The notes below the pieces were generated by a model. The model did not search any database. It saw nothing but the letters and a program-made list of their open reading frames with translations, and had not been told where the DNA came from. Positions 54,166 to 63,676 of a DNA stretch of 64,000 nt are shown piece after piece. The position numbers were made by a program, and so were the translations under genes. The DNA comes from an uncultured Eubacteriales bacterium. GTDB lineage: Bacteria; Bacillota; Clostridia; Lachnospirales; Lachnospiraceae. The stretch spans positions 85,675-149,674 of the forward strand of contig CASDTX010000018.1 of NCBI GenBank assembly GCA_949283695.1, given 5' to 3'. Position 1 is the first letter of the stretch. Each line of letters starts with the position of its first letter.

Positions 54166-54336
54166 GTAGATTCCTCTTCTCTTTATAGTTTTTTAAGTTC
54201 GTAAATCTTTGAATGATAGTCATAAATTATCTCGGTCTTCTATATTATACTATATATGATAAAAATTAAAAGAAGTTCTTTTTATGCAAAATCAATAAAA
54301 AGTAAAAAAAAATGCAAGTAAAATTGTAAATTATTA

Positions 54337-54364
54337 TTGGCTAAAGGCAAATCTATGGTATAAT
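54337..54364 (+). promoter_or_regulatory. Promoter of glgC-glgD
   Basis: TTGGCT at 54337-54342, 16-base spacer, TATAAT at 54359-54364, about 30 bases upstream of the glgC start codon. Confidence 0.65.
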
Positions 54365-54395
54365 AAGTACATCTAACCAGAAATGAGGTGACGCA

Positions 54396-55670
54396 ATGTT
54401 CAAAAAGGAAATGATTGCCATGCTGTTGGCGGGCGGGCAAGGCAGTCGGCTTGGGGTTCTTACTGCAAAAGTTGCAAAACCTGCTGTGGCTTTTGGCGGA
54501 AAGTACAGGATCATCGATTTCCCGCTGAGCAACTGTATTAATTCGGGAATCGATACCGTAGGTGTGCTGACGCAGTATCAGCCATTACGTCTGAATACAC
54601 ATATTGGGATTGGTATCCCGTGGGATCTGGATAGAAACGTCGGAGGGGTATCTATTCTGCCGCCGTATGAGAAGAGTTCTAACAGCGAGTGGTATACAGG
54701 TACAGCCAATGCGATCTATCAGAATTTAAACTATATGGAAACCTATAATCCGGATTATGTCCTGATTCTCTCGGGAGATCATATCTATAAGATGGATTAT
54801 GAAGTTATGCTTGATTTCCACAAGGCGAATAACGCGGATGTGACGATCGCCGCTATGCCGGTGCCGATCGAGGAGGCCAGCCGGTTCGGTATCGTGGTTA
54901 CGAACAGTGACAGCCGGATCCGGGAGTTTGAGGAGAAGCCGGAGAAGCCGAGCAGCAATCTGGCATCCATGGGAATCTACATTTTCAGCTGGCCGGTGCT
55001 CAGAGACGCACTGATCAAACTGAAAGATCAGCCGAACTGTGATTTTGGAAAACATATCATCCCTTACTGCCACGAGAAGGGGGACAGGCTGTTTGCATAT
55101 GAGTACAACGGCTATTGGAAAGATGTGGGAACTTTAAGCTCCTATTGGGAAGCGAATATGGAGCTCATTGACATTATTCCTGAATTCAATCTGTACGAAG
55201 AATTCTGGAAGATCTATACGAACAGCGCAAGCATCCCGCCGCAGTATATTGCAGAGCAGGGTGTGGTGGACCGCTGCATTATCAGCAATGGCTCTGAGAT
55301 TTACGGAGAGGTGCACAGTTCTGTTTTGGGCGGCGGAGTATCTGTCGGCCGGGGAAGCGTTGTGCGGGATTCCATTATCATGCAGGGAGTGACCATTGGC
55401 GAGAACTGCGTGATTGAGAAAGCGATCATTGCTGAGGATACCGTGATCGGCAATAATGTGTCCATCGGTATCGGCGGCGAGGTGCCGAATCGGATGAAAC
55501 CGAATATCTACAGCGGCGGTCTTGCTACGATCGGCGAGAATTCTGTGATACCATCCGGTGTACAGATCGGGAAGAATACCGCGATCAGCGGTGTGACGAC
55601 CGTGGACGATTACAGCGGAGGAGTGCTGGAGAGCGGCGAAACATTGATAAAGGCAGGTGACAGAGTATGA
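54396..55670 (+). CDS. glgC: Glucose-1-phosphate adenylyltransferase, catalytic subunit
   Basis: 424 residues. It makes ADP-glucose for glycogen. The pyrophosphorylase loop [13 protein letters not shown], the lysine in [15 protein letters not shown], catalytic aspartate in [14 protein letters not shown] and a C-terminal left-handed helix of hexapeptide repeats are present. The stop overlaps the glgD start (ATGA), so the two subunits are co-translated. Confidence 0.96.
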   Translation: MFKKEMIAMLLAGGQGSRLGVLTAKVAKPAVAFGGKYRIIDFPLSNCINSGIDTVGVLTQYQPLRLNTHIGIGIPWDLDRNVGGVSILPPYEKSSNSEWYTGTANAIYQNLNYMETYNPDYVLILSGDHIYKMDYEVMLDFHKANNADVTIAAMPVPIEEASRFGIVVTNSDSRIREFEEKPEKPSSNLASMGIYIFSWPVLRDALIKLKDQPNCDFGKHIIPYCHEKGDRLFAYEYNGYWKDVGTLSSYWEANMELIDIIPEFNLYEEFWKIYTNSASIPPQYIAEQGVVDRCIISNGSEIYGEVHSSVLGGGVSVGRGSVVRDSIIMQGVTIGENCVIEKAIIAEDTVIGNNVSIGIGGEVPNRMKPNIYSGGLATIGENSVIPSGVQIGKNTAISGVTTVDDYSGGVLESGETLIKAGDRV

Positions 55671-56785
55671 GAGCAGTAGGAATTATTCTGGCAGGCGGCA
55701 ATAACAGGAAGATGCATGAGCTGACCGCGAAACGGGCGGTGGCTGCTATGCCGATTGCCGGAAGTTACCGGGCGATTGATTTCGCGCTCAGCAATATGAC
55801 GAACTCTCATATTCAGAGGGTTGCGGTGCTGACGCAATATAATGCCAGATCACTCAACGAGCATCTGAATTCATCGAAATGGTGGGATTTCGGAAGAAAG
55901 CAGGGTGGTCTGTTTGTATTCACTCCGACGATCACGGCTGACAATGGCTACTGGTACAGAGGTACAGCGGATGCGATCTATCAGAATCTGGATTTCCTGA
56001 GGAAGTGCCATGAGCCTTACGTGATCATTACATCCGGTGATGCAGTGTACAAGCTGGATTACAATAAGGTATTGGAGTACCATATCGCAAAGAAAGCAGA
56101 TATTACCGTTGTATGCAAGGAGCTGGGGCCGGATGAAGATGCGACTCGTTTCGGAACCGTGCGTATGAACGAGTCTGCGAGAATAGAAGAATTTGAAGAG
56201 AAACCCATGGTTGCACATTCACAGACTGTATCCACGGGAATCTACGTGATCCGCAGGAGGCTGCTGATTGATCTGATCGAGCACTGTGCGGAAGAAGAGA
56301 GACATGATTTTGTAACCGATATTCTAATTCGATATAAAAATCTGAAAAAGATATATGGTTATAAAATAAATAGCTACTGGAGTAACATTTCGACTGTAGA
56401 TGCATATTATCAGACGAATATGGATTTCCTGAAACCGGAAGTGCGGAACTATTTCTTCAAAGAGCTTCCGGCAGTTTATTCCAAAGTCAGTGATCAGCCG
56501 CCGGCAAAATATAATCCGGGCGCGGTTGTGAAGAACAGTCTTGTGGGAAGCGGAAGCATCATCAATGGTACCGTGGAGAATTCTGTAATCTTCAAGAAAG
56601 TCTTTGTGGGAAATAACTGTGTAATTAAGAACTCCATTATTCTGAATGATGTGTACCTTGGCGACAATACGTACATTGAGAACTGTATTGTGGAGAGCCG
56701 TGACACGATCAGGGCCAACACAAGGCATGTCGGGGAAAATGGTGTGAAAGTAGTAGTAGAAAAGAATGAACGATATGCATTATGA
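55667..56785 (+). CDS. glgD: GlgD, regulatory subunit of ADP-glucose pyrophosphorylase
   Basis: 372 residues, homologous to GlgC but with the nucleotide loop altered from GGQGSRLG to [19 protein letters not shown] replaces the usual [10 protein letters not shown]. These changes fit the known role of GlgD as a non-catalytic partner that modulates GlgC in Bacillota. It has GGCAGGTGA upstream of the overlapping start. No further glg genes follow in this window. Confidence 0.94.
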   Translation: MRAVGIILAGGNNRKMHELTAKRAVAAMPIAGSYRAIDFALSNMTNSHIQRVAVLTQYNARSLNEHLNSSKWWDFGRKQGGLFVFTPTITADNGYWYRGTADAIYQNLDFLRKCHEPYVIITSGDAVYKLDYNKVLEYHIAKKADITVVCKELGPDEDATRFGTVRMNESARIEEFEEKPMVAHSQTVSTGIYVIRRRLLIDLIEHCAEEERHDFVTDILIRYKNLKKIYGYKINSYWSNISTVDAYYQTNMDFLKPEVRNYFFKELPAVYSKVSDQPPAKYNPGAVVKNSLVGSGSIINGTVENSVIFKKVFVGNNCVIKNSIILNDVYLGDNTYIENCIVESRDTIRANTRHVGENGVKVVVEKNERYAL

Positions 56786-56889
56786 TCCTGCCTGGTAATG
56801 GACGGGCTGCAGGGTCATAAAGGGGGAAACAGTATAATGTTCATCTGACAGGCCCCGCGGTAATGCAGTAGAGAAAGGAGACCTGAAGT

Positions 56890-57177
56890 ATGCAGATCAC
56901 AGATGTACGTGTACGAAAAGTTGCGAAAGAGGGAAAGTTAAAAGCTGTAGTATCTATCACAATAGATGATGAATTCGTGGTTCATGATATTAAGGTGATA
57001 GAGGGTGAGAAAGGGTTGTTCATCGCTATGCCGAGCAAGAAAGCTCTGGACGGCGAATATCGTGATATCGCTCATCCGATTAATTCTGGAACAAGGGAAA
57101 AGATCCAGACGACGATCCTGAACAGATACGGAGAGGCGCTGGAGGAAGAAGAGCCGGAAGCGATCGATGAGATGTAA
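56890..57177 (+). CDS. spoVG: Regulator SpoVG
   Basis: 95 residues. [47 protein letters not shown] and YRDIAHPI are highly conserved in SpoVG, an RNA/DNA-binding protein that affects sporulation, cell division and surface traits. AGAAAGGAGA precedes ATG 56890. A monocistronic gene here. Confidence 0.96.
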   Translation: MQITDVRVRKVAKEGKLKAVVSITIDDEFVVHDIKVIEGEKGLFIAMPSKKALDGEYRDIAHPINSGTREKIQTTILNRYGEALEEEEPEAIDEM

Positions 57178-57280
57178 TGATAGAAAGCAATAACAGAATC
57201 AGCAGAAAGAAAAAGTGGACTTATGCAGAAGCGGCGCGTTGGCGCCGCTTTTATTATGGAAGAAGTGCCGCAAAGGTGCC

Positions 57281-57324
57281 GCAAAGGTGCCTGTCACTTT
57301 TGCAAAAGTGACAGGCACCTTTGC
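57281..57324. repeat. Perfect 44-bp palindrome, REP-like
   Basis: Two exact 22-base complementary arms without a loop (left arm starts GCAAAGGTGCCTGTCA). Just before it, GTGCCGCAAAG occurs twice in tandem (57266-57287). The palindrome is a relative of 6508-6541. Its bases also encode the last nine residues and stop of the convergent pseudouridine synthase gene. Confidence 0.85.
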
Positions 57325-58001
57325 TTCAAATCGTCAGACAATTCAAACTTCATTTTTTCTCCTGTAACCGGATGCCGAAATTCGAGCCGGCAGGCGCACA
57401 GCATCAGCCTTTCAAAATCGGGACCGCCATATTTTCGGTCGCCGATCAGCGGGTGGCCGTTATGGGCCATCTGTACCCGGATCTGATGATGTCTGCCGGT
57501 ATCGAGATGAATGTGCAGTACGGATCGTTCTCCCCGGATCTCGGCGACGCTGTAGTGAAGCCGTGCCAGTTTGGCTCCGGGGGTATCTTTGCTGCATACC
57601 CGTGAGGTGTTCGTGCGGCTGTCTTTGATCATATAATCTTCCAGAAGTCCTTCCAGGGGCTCTGGCGCTCCTTCTGCAACAGCCATGTAGTATTTCCCGA
57701 AGCCGGAAGAAGTGAGCTGCCGGTTCAGCTCTCTGGCTGCGGCAGGTGTCTTGGCGAATACAAGCAGACCTTCCACAGGCTGATCCAGACGGTGGATCAC
57801 GGCGATGTAAGGTTCTTTGTGCTGCCCCTTGGCGCGAGTGCTGTTCCCTGACACAGGACTTTGTGCCAGGTGGTTTTTCAGGATGCTTACCATGTCCCGG
57901 GTGCCGATGCGGCTGGTCTGGGTGGGGATGCCTGCGGGTTTATGGCAGACGATGAGATGGTTGTCTTCATATATGATAAGAGCCGTGTTTTCTGTTGTCA
58001 T
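57294..58001 (-). CDS. RluA-family pseudouridine synthase
   Basis: 235 residues. The catalytic aspartate is in VIHRLDQPVEGLLVFAKT; LIIYEDNHLIVCHKPAG, GKYYMAVAEG, HLDTGRHHQIRVQMAHNGHPLIGDRKYGG and RLEFRHPVTGEKM are standard. It has no S4 domain. It isomerises uridines in rRNA or tRNA; the target is unknown. GGAGAG lies before ATG 58001. The C-terminal QRCLSLLQK and stop codon are supplied by a REP-like palindrome, so the original ending was probably replaced. Confidence 0.92.
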   Translation of the reverse strand: MTTENTALIIYEDNHLIVCHKPAGIPTQTSRIGTRDMVSILKNHLAQSPVSGNSTRAKGQHKEPYIAVIHRLDQPVEGLLVFAKTPAAARELNRQLTSSGFGKYYMAVAEGAPEPLEGLLEDYMIKDSRTNTSRVCSKDTPGAKLARLHYSVAEIRGERSVLHIHLDTGRHHQIRVQMAHNGHPLIGDRKYGGPDFERLMLCACRLEFRHPVTGEKMKFELSDDLKQRCLSLLQK

Positions 58002-58032
58002 TGTTCTCTCTCCTTTTTACAGACCGCAATTC

Positions 58033-58061
58033 TTGACTTTTCTATAGGTTGCGGCTAAACT
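58033..58061 (+). promoter_or_regulatory. Promoter of xpaC-telA
   Basis: TTGACT at 58033-58038, 17-base spacer, TAAACT at 58056-58061; identical hexamers and spacing to the rpsL promoter. Confidence 0.65.
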
Positions 58062-58110
58062 GATTATCATATAAATGAATTTTGAGGTCAAGCTTTCGAG
58101 GAGGATTTTG

Positions 58111-59361
58111 ATGATAAATAATGACTGGGAAAGGTTCGGAGACGAGCTGCGCAGAACGATTCAAAATGCAGTGGACTCCAGGAATTTCAGCAGGCTGAAC
58201 CAGACGGTGACGGATACCATCGGACAGGCTATGGATCAAGTGTCGCGCGGACTGAAAAACGGCGGCTGGTACCGGGATCCGATGGGACAAGACTGGACCG
58301 GACAGAAGGGAATGGATACCGGACAGACGGCAGAACGGGCCGGACAGAAGGGAATGGATACCGGACAGACAGCCAAACGGACTGAGACAGAGCTGCGGAA
58401 AAGGCCGCTGTATTTAAAAGGAACATCTGCGAAAGCCGGAGGGGTATTTCTGGCAGTTACGGGATATGTGTTTGGAGCAGGATCATTGATCTTTGTTCTG
58501 CTGCTGTGTCTGGGGGCAATGGCGTCAGGATGGGATCTGGTACTTAAGGTGGCGGCAGGGCTGTTCGGCGTGGGCGCTGCTGCGTTTGCGGCCATGGCAT
58601 GGGCCGGAACTTCTATGGTGTGCAGTGTGGGGCGTTTCCGGAAGTATGTTAAGATCCTGGAATCCAGAGAATACTGTGATATTAAAGAACTGGCACAGCG
58701 GACCGGACGTTCGGCCAAAAGCGTTGTGAAAGATCTTAAGAAGATGATCGCGAAAGGCTGGTTCTGCCAGGGGCACCTGGATGAACAGGAGGCCTGTCTG
58801 ATGGTCAGCGATCAGGCATATCAGCAATACACCGGGCTGATGGACCGGATGCGCAGAGAGAAGGCGGAGAAAGAAGCAGAGGCAGAAAGACAGCGGAATG
58901 AGTACTCTAAGCTGTCGCCCGAGATTCAGAAGATTGTGAAGACGGGCGACGAGTACGTGAAGAAAATCCGGGAAGCCAATGACGCGATCCCCGGAGAGGA
59001 GATCTCGGCGAAGATCTCCAGGATGGAGACGCTGGTTGACCGGATTTTTGACCGGGTGGAGCAGAACCCGGAGTCGGTTGATGATATACGCAGACTGATG
59101 GAATACTATCTTCCGATGACGATCAAACTGCTGGATGCTTATGAAGATCTGGATGCACAGCCGGTGCAGGGGGAGAATATTATCTCTTCCAAGAAGGAGA
59201 TCGAGAAGACGCTGGATACCTTGAATACAGCGTTTGAGAAACTGCTGGATGATCTGTTCCAGGATACCGCCTGGGATGTCTCCTCAGATATCTCGGTGCT
59301 TCACGCGATGCTGGCCCAGGAGGGGCTGACCGAAGACGGACTGCGGGCAGACAGAAAATAA
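58111..59361 (+). CDS. xpaC: XpaC-family membrane protein
   Basis: 416 residues from ATG 58111 (CGAGGAGG upstream). N-terminal soluble region, then two membrane helices (about 110-140 and 147-170 counted from this start), then SVGRFRKYVKILESREYCDIKELAQRTGRSAKSVVKDLKKMIAKGWF and a long helical, charged C-terminus. The helix-turn-helix-like segment after the membrane is typical of XpaC-type proteins found beside TelA. XpaC was first linked to hydrolysis of 5-bromo-4-chloroindolyl phosphate, but its true role is not known. Residues about 64-91 are a duplicated 14-residue unit. Co-transcribed with telA (14-base gap). Confidence 0.85.
   Translation: MINNDWERFGDELRRTIQNAVDSRNFSRLNQTVTDTIGQAMDQVSRGLKNGGWYRDPMGQDWTGQKGMDTGQTAERAGQKGMDTGQTAKRTETELRKRPLYLKGTSAKAGGVFLAVTGYVFGAGSLIFVLLLCLGAMASGWDLVLKVAAGLFGVGAAAFAAMAWAGTSMVCSVGRFRKYVKILESREYCDIKELAQRTGRSAKSVVKDLKKMIAKGWFCQGHLDEQEACLMVSDQAYQQYTGLMDRMRREKAEKEAEAERQRNEYSKLSPEIQKIVKTGDEYVKKIREANDAIPGEEISAKISRMETLVDRIFDRVEQNPESVDDIRRLMEYYLPMTIKLLDAYEDLDAQPVQGENIISSKKEIEKTLDTLNTAFEKLLDDLFQDTAWDVSSDISVLHAMLAQEGLTEDGLRADRK
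58300..58383 (+). repeat. 42-bp tandem duplication inside xpaC
   Basis: The unit starting GGACAGAAGGGAATGGATAC at 58300 is repeated from 58342 with few changes, giving two copies of GQKGMDTGQTA in frame. Confidence 0.8.
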
Positions 59362-59375
59362 GGGAGGATAAGTAC

Positions 59376-60512
59376 ATGAGCAACGAATTTCAGAATTTCG
59401 ATACAACACCAACGCTGACACTGGATCCGTTTCAGGGCCAGGAAGAGAAGGAACCATTGGTTCCGGAGCCGGAAAAGCCGGTGATGGACGAAAGCATTCT
59501 GTCGGAAGAAGAGCGCAGGATTGTGGATGCGTTCGCGCAGCAGATTGATCTGACGAACTCTTCTCTGGTACTTCAGTACGGCGCGGGTACCCAGAAGAAG
59601 ATGGCAGACTTCTCAGAGTCTGCTCTTGAAAATGTGCGGTCAAAAGACCTGGGCGAAGTGGGAGAACTGCTCAGCGGTGTTGTGAAGGAGCTGAAGGACT
59701 TCGATGAGGAAGAGGAGAAAGGATTCTTCGGGATCTTCAAGAAGGCATCGAATAAGATCGAGTCCATGAAAGCGAAATATGCCAAGGCGGAAACGAACGT
59801 TAATGAGATCGTGAAGGTTCTGGAGAAGCATCAGGTGCAGCTGATGAAGGATTCTGCGCTGCTGGACAAGATGTATGAGCTGAACCTTACTTATTTTAAA
59901 GAGCTGTCAATGTATATTCTGGCCGGAAAGAAGAAGCTGGCCGAGGTGAAAAGCACGCAGCTCGCGGAGCTGACAAGGAAGGCACAGGCCTCAGGACTGC
60001 CGGAGGATGCGCAGGCGGCACGGGATCTTGACGCGATGTGCAACCGGTTTGAAAAGAAGATTCATGACCTGGAGCTGACGAGAATGATCTCGATCCAGAC
60101 AGCGCCGCAGATTCGCCTGGTGCAGAATAACGATACTCAGATGGTGGAGAAGATTCAGTCCACGATTGTGAATACCATTCCGCTGTGGAAGAGTCAGATG
60201 GTACTGGCGCTCGGCGTCGAACATTCTGCACAGGCAGCGGAGGCCCAGCGTCAGGTGACGGATGTGACGAACGCACTTCTGAAGAAGAATGCGGAGAAGC
60301 TGAAAATGGCCTCTGTGGAGACTGCGAAAGCATCAGAACGTGGAATCGTGGATATCGAGACGCTGAAGTCCACGAATGAATCACTGATTTCTACGCTGGA
60401 TGAAGTGATGAATATCCAGCGGGAAGGAAGAGAGAAACGTCAGGCTGCGGAGGCGGAGCTTCGGAATATGGAGCAGGAGCTCAAGCAGAAACTGCTGCAG
60501 ATCAGAGGGTAG
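59376..60512 (+). CDS. telA: TelA-like toxic anion resistance family protein
   Basis: 378 residues, largely helical. PVMDESILSEEERRIVDAFAQQIDLTNSSLVLQYGAGTQKKMADFSESAL, KGFFGIFKKASNKIESMKAKYAKAE, EKHQVQLMKDSALLDKMYELNLTYFKELSMYILAGKKKL match the TelA/KlaA family. These were named for tellurite resistance, but in Bacillota they are general partners of XpaC with unclear function in envelope stress. AAGGGAGGA precedes ATG 59376. Confidence 0.93.
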   Translation: MSNEFQNFDTTPTLTLDPFQGQEEKEPLVPEPEKPVMDESILSEEERRIVDAFAQQIDLTNSSLVLQYGAGTQKKMADFSESALENVRSKDLGEVGELLSGVVKELKDFDEEEEKGFFGIFKKASNKIESMKAKYAKAETNVNEIVKVLEKHQVQLMKDSALLDKMYELNLTYFKELSMYILAGKKKLAEVKSTQLAELTRKAQASGLPEDAQAARDLDAMCNRFEKKIHDLELTRMISIQTAPQIRLVQNNDTQMVEKIQSTIVNTIPLWKSQMVLALGVEHSAQAAEAQRQVTDVTNALLKKNAEKLKMASVETAKASERGIVDIETLKSTNESLISTLDEVMNIQREGREKRQAAEAELRNMEQELKQKLLQIRG

Positions 60513-60549
60513 GCAGGAGAAGAAACAGCTGTGAACTCTGGTTGACAGG

Positions 60550-60858
60550 GGTGATATTTTCGTGTAATATTTCACTTGTGACCAGCGTTGAACGGGAATA
60601 GTATATATGTAGGAATGCCACAGAGAGAAGGCGGCTGGTGAAAGCCTTCGCAGGAGCATATAGAACCGGCCCGGGAGCATCTGCATGAAAGTGCAGCGCA
60701 GAACCTGCGTTAAAGGTGTAAAAGTGAACAGCACGCAAGACATTCCCGGGTGTATTCGGACAGAACCCCGGAGATGGCAGCAGTGGTGTTAATTAGGGTG
60801 GTACCGCCGGGATATCCGGTCCCTTGTTTTACAGGGACGGATGTCCCGGCTATATTTA
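60550..60858 (+). promoter_or_regulatory. T-box riboswitch leader of proS
   Basis: The conserved T-box sequence AGGGTGGTACCGC is at 60795-60807. Upstream are the AGAGAGAAGG and GTGAAAGCC stem I features and a run of further stems. The terminator stem (GCCGGGAT... from 60806 pairing with ATGTCCCGGC at 60841-60850, then TATATTT) competes with the antiterminator. Uncharged tRNA, here presumably tRNA-Pro judging from the gene, allows read-through. It fills most of the gene-free stretch 60513-60880. Confidence 0.93.
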
Positions 60859-60880
60859 TGATATAAAGGAGAATGAGACG

Positions 60881-62323
60881 ATGGCGAAAGAGAAGAAACT
60901 GGTACAGTCAATTACTTCAAGAGACGAAGACTTCGCACAGTGGTACACGGACGTTGTCCGCGAGGCGAAGCTGTGTGATTACTCAGGGGTAAAAGGATGT
61001 CTGAATTACCTGCCGAACGGTTACGCGATCTGGGAGAATATCCAGGCGGATCTGGACGCGCGGTTTAAAGCAACGGGAGTGGAGAATGTCTATCTTCCGG
61101 TTCTGATCCCGGAGAATCTCCTTCAGAAGGAGAAGGATCATATCGAAGGGTTTGCGCCGGAAGTGGCATGGGTGACACATGGAGGAATGGAGCCGCTTCA
61201 GGAACGGTTCTGTATCCGTCCGACGTCAGAGACCCTGTTCTGTGATGTGTGGAGCAAGACGGTGCAGTCTTACCGTGATCTTCCGAAAGTGTGGAATCAG
61301 TGGTGCTCTGTTCTGCGCTGGGAGAAGACGACAAGACCATTCCTGCGCTCCAGAGAATTCCTGTGGCAGGAAGGGCACACGATCCATGCGACCTATGAAG
61401 AGGCGGAAGAGCGCACGAAGATGATGTGGAAGGTATATCAGGATTTCGTAGAGGAAGATCTGGCGATTCCGGTTGTGGCAGGCCGCAAGACGGAGAGCGA
61501 GAAGTTCGCGGGCGCACAGGATACCTACACCATCGAGGCGCTGATGCACGACGGCCAGGCTCTTCAGTCCGGTACCAGCCACTTCTTTGGAAATGCATTT
61601 CCGGATGCATTCAATATTAAATATGCAGATAAGAACAATGAACTTCACAGTGTATACGAGACCTCCTGGGGACTGTCCACGAGAATCATCGGAGCGATCA
61701 TCATGGTACACGGGGATGACAGCGGCTTAGTACTGCCTCCGAGAATTGCGCCGGTACAGGTGAGAGTGATCCCCATCGCACAGCACAAAGAGGGCGTTCT
61801 GGATAAGGCCAATGAACTGCTCGAAGCTCTGAAGGCAGCGGGCTATCGTGCGAAGATCGATGATTCTGAGAAGAGCCCGGGATGGAAATTCAGTGAACAG
61901 GAGATGCTTGGAATCCCGACACGTATCGAGATCGGACCCAAAGACATTGAGAACGGACAGGTTGTTGTGGTTCGCCGTGACACAAGAGAGAAGATTGTTG
62001 TGGCGATTGATGAGATCACGACGAAGCTGGACGAGATTCTGGAGACGATCCAGAAAGACCTTTATGCAAAGGCCAAAGCATTCCTGGACGATCATATCAG
62101 CACGGCTGTGAACATGGAGGAGATGAAAGAAGCTGTACAGAATAAGAAAGGCTTCGTGAAAGCAATGTGGTGCGGCGAAGAGTCCTGCGAGGATGAGATC
62201 AAGGCACAGGCGGGCGGCGTAACATCCAGATGCATCCCGCTGGAAGAGGAACACCTTTCTGATGTATGTGTATGCTGCGGGAAACCGGCGAAACACATGG
62301 TTTACTGGGGAAGAGCATATTAA
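60881..62323 (+). CDS. proS: Prolyl-tRNA synthetase, eukaryote/archaeal-like type
   Basis: 480 residues from ATG 60881 (AAAGGAG upstream). It lacks the large editing insertion of classical bacterial Pro[65 protein letters not shown] (motif 2), and the C-terminal zinc-like domain [12 protein letters not shown]... CVCCGKPA ending in the AY dipeptide are hallmarks of the short type found in many Clostridia. Expression is controlled by the T-box leader upstream. Confidence 0.97.
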   Translation: MAKEKKLVQSITSRDEDFAQWYTDVVREAKLCDYSGVKGCLNYLPNGYAIWENIQADLDARFKATGVENVYLPVLIPENLLQKEKDHIEGFAPEVAWVTHGGMEPLQERFCIRPTSETLFCDVWSKTVQSYRDLPKVWNQWCSVLRWEKTTRPFLRSREFLWQEGHTIHATYEEAEERTKMMWKVYQDFVEEDLAIPVVAGRKTESEKFAGAQDTYTIEALMHDGQALQSGTSHFFGNAFPDAFNIKYADKNNELHSVYETSWGLSTRIIGAIIMVHGDDSGLVLPPRIAPVQVRVIPIAQHKEGVLDKANELLEALKAAGYRAKIDDSEKSPGWKFSEQEMLGIPTRIEIGPKDIENGQVVVVRRDTREKIVVAIDEITTKLDEILETIQKDLYAKAKAFLDDHISTAVNMEEMKEAVQNKKGFVKAMWCGEESCEDEIKAQAGGVTSRCIPLEEEHLSDVCVCCGKPAKHMVYWGRAY

Positions 62324-62356
62324 GAAAGCAAGACGCCGCAGCGCGGTTTTACGGAC

Positions 62357-62375
62357 GGCGCGGGCTGAACGGTTA
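62357..62375 (+). repeat. 19-bp repeat upstream of cysK, copy 1
   Basis: GGCGCGGGCTGAACGGTTA, repeated exactly at 63476-63494. Each copy ends about 30 bases before the -35 element of the next gene. Confidence 0.7.
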
Positions 62376-62405
62376 CATTTTGACCTGGATTTTTCTGAAA
62401 ATCAG

Positions 62406-62434
62406 TTGAGGTCATCTGCCGGGCGTAATATAAT
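62406..62434 (+). promoter_or_regulatory. Promoter of cysK
   Basis: TTGAGG at 62406-62411, 17-base spacer, TATAAT at 62429-62434. Transcription would start near 62441, leaving a very short leader. Confidence 0.7.
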
Positions 62435-62462
62435 AATGTAATTGGATGATTTTCGGAAAGGT

Positions 62463-63407
62463 ATGGAAACAGCAGTGATCTATAATAATATTCTTGAAGC
62501 AATGGGCAACACGCCTCTGATCCGGCTCAGCCGTATGGCAGAGCCGGGGAGTGCGCAGATTCTTGTGAAGTTTGAAGGACTGAACGTGGGCGGATCGATA
62601 AAGACCAGGACCGCGTATAATATGATCCGCGACGCGGAAGAGAAAGGGCTGATTCAGGAGGACACGATTATCGTCGAGCCGACCAGCGGCAATCAGGGCA
62701 TCGGACTGGCGCTTGTGGGCGCGGTGCGGGGCTATCAGACGAAGATCATTATGCCTGATTCAGTCAGCGAGGAGCGCAGAAAGCTGGTGCGGCATTATGG
62801 CGCGGAAGTGATTCTGATCCATGATGCGGGAAATATCGGTGCATGTATTGAAGAATGTCTGAATACCGCGCTGAGGATGGCGGAAGAAGACCCGAGAGTC
62901 TTCGTGCCTCAGCAGTTTGAGAACCCGGCCAATCCTGCAGTGCACAGATCGAGGACCGCGCTCGAGATTCTGGAGCAGGCGGACTGTCCCATCGACGGGT
63001 TTTGTTCCGGAATCGGAACAGGCGGCACGATTACCGGGATCGGTGAAGTGCTCCGGGAGAAGAACCCGGATATGGAGATCTGGGCAGTCGAACCGGAGCA
63101 TGCGGCGATTCTCTCGGGTGGATCCATCGGAACTCATCTTCAGATGGGAATCGGAGACGGCGTGATACCGGAGATCCTGAATACAGAAATCTATAATGAG
63201 ATCTGCATTGTGACGGATGAGGAAGCGATCCGTACATCGCAGGAACTGGCGTCGAAGGAAGGAATCATGTGCGGCATATCCTCGGGCACAAATGTGGCGG
63301 CAGCGATGAAGCTGGCAAGAAAGCTCGGGGAGGGGAAGACTGTGGTAACAGTACTTCCGGACACCGCAGAACGTTATTTCTCAACGCCGCTGTTCGATGA
63401 AACTTAA
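62463..63407 (+). CDS. cysK: Cysteine synthase (O-acetylserine sulfhydrylase)
   Basis: 314 residues. PLP enzyme of fold type II: MGNTPLIRLSRM, FEGLNVGGSIKTRTA with the PLP lysine, EPTSGNQGIGLA, GTGGTITGIGEVL and CGISSGTNVAAAMKLA. It makes cysteine from O-acetylserine and sulfide; VGGSIK in place of the more common NPGGSVK is a minor variation. The start is uncertain: ATG 62463 has AAAGG almost touching it, while GTG 62475 (giving VIYNNIL, the usual CysK beginning) has 13-base spacing. Nearest related function in the window is patB. Confidence 0.9.
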   Translation: METAVIYNNILEAMGNTPLIRLSRMAEPGSAQILVKFEGLNVGGSIKTRTAYNMIRDAEEKGLIQEDTIIVEPTSGNQGIGLALVGAVRGYQTKIIMPDSVSEERRKLVRHYGAEVILIHDAGNIGACIEECLNTALRMAEEDPRVFVPQQFENPANPAVHRSRTALEILEQADCPIDGFCSGIGTGGTITGIGEVLREKNPDMEIWAVEPEHAAILSGGSIGTHLQMGIGDGVIPEILNTEIYNEICIVTDEEAIRTSQELASKEGIMCGISSGTNVAAAMKLARKLGEGKTVVTVLPDTAERYFSTPLFDET

Positions 63408-63419
63408 AATCAGACCAAA

Positions 63420-63462
63420 AACTTCCGGGAGAACGGGCAGACAGTCCCGGCTTCCGGAAGTT
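63420..63462 (+). terminator. Hairpin after cysK
   Basis: AACTTCCGG pairs with CCGGAAGTT around a 25-base region that can form a second stem (CGGG/CCCG); followed by CGGCTTT. Confidence 0.55.
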
Positions 63463-63475
63463 CGGCTTTGCCGAT

Positions 63476-63494
63476 GGCGCGGGCTGAACGGTTA
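63476..63494 (+). repeat. 19-bp repeat upstream of rpsL, copy 2
   Basis: Exact match to 62357-62375, 30 bases before the -35 element of the rpsL promoter. Confidence 0.7.
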
Positions 63495-63523
63495 TGATTT
63501 CTCTGCAAAAATCAAAAAATCCC

Positions 63524-63552
63524 TTGACTTTCCAATATAAACGTAATAAACT
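63524..63552 (+). promoter_or_regulatory. Promoter of rpsL (str operon)
   Basis: TTGACT at 63524-63529, 17-base spacer, TAAACT at 63547-63552. The leader (to 63676) contains small hairpins, including CTTGCGG/CCGCGAG at about 63626-63645. Confidence 0.65.
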
Positions 63553-63676
63553 GATTTAGCGTGCATGAAAAGGCATCGTTCTTTTTGTGCGCGGAAAAGG
63601 ATAATGAGCAGATTATCCGCAGCCCCTTGCGGAGGAAACCGCGAGGAAACGAATAATTCATAGGAGGTGAAAAGGA

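Noticed and set aside
53152-54204. 350-codon plus-strand frame opposite murC
   Set aside because: The murC motifs are complete on the minus strand; the antisense frame has no homology I can see.
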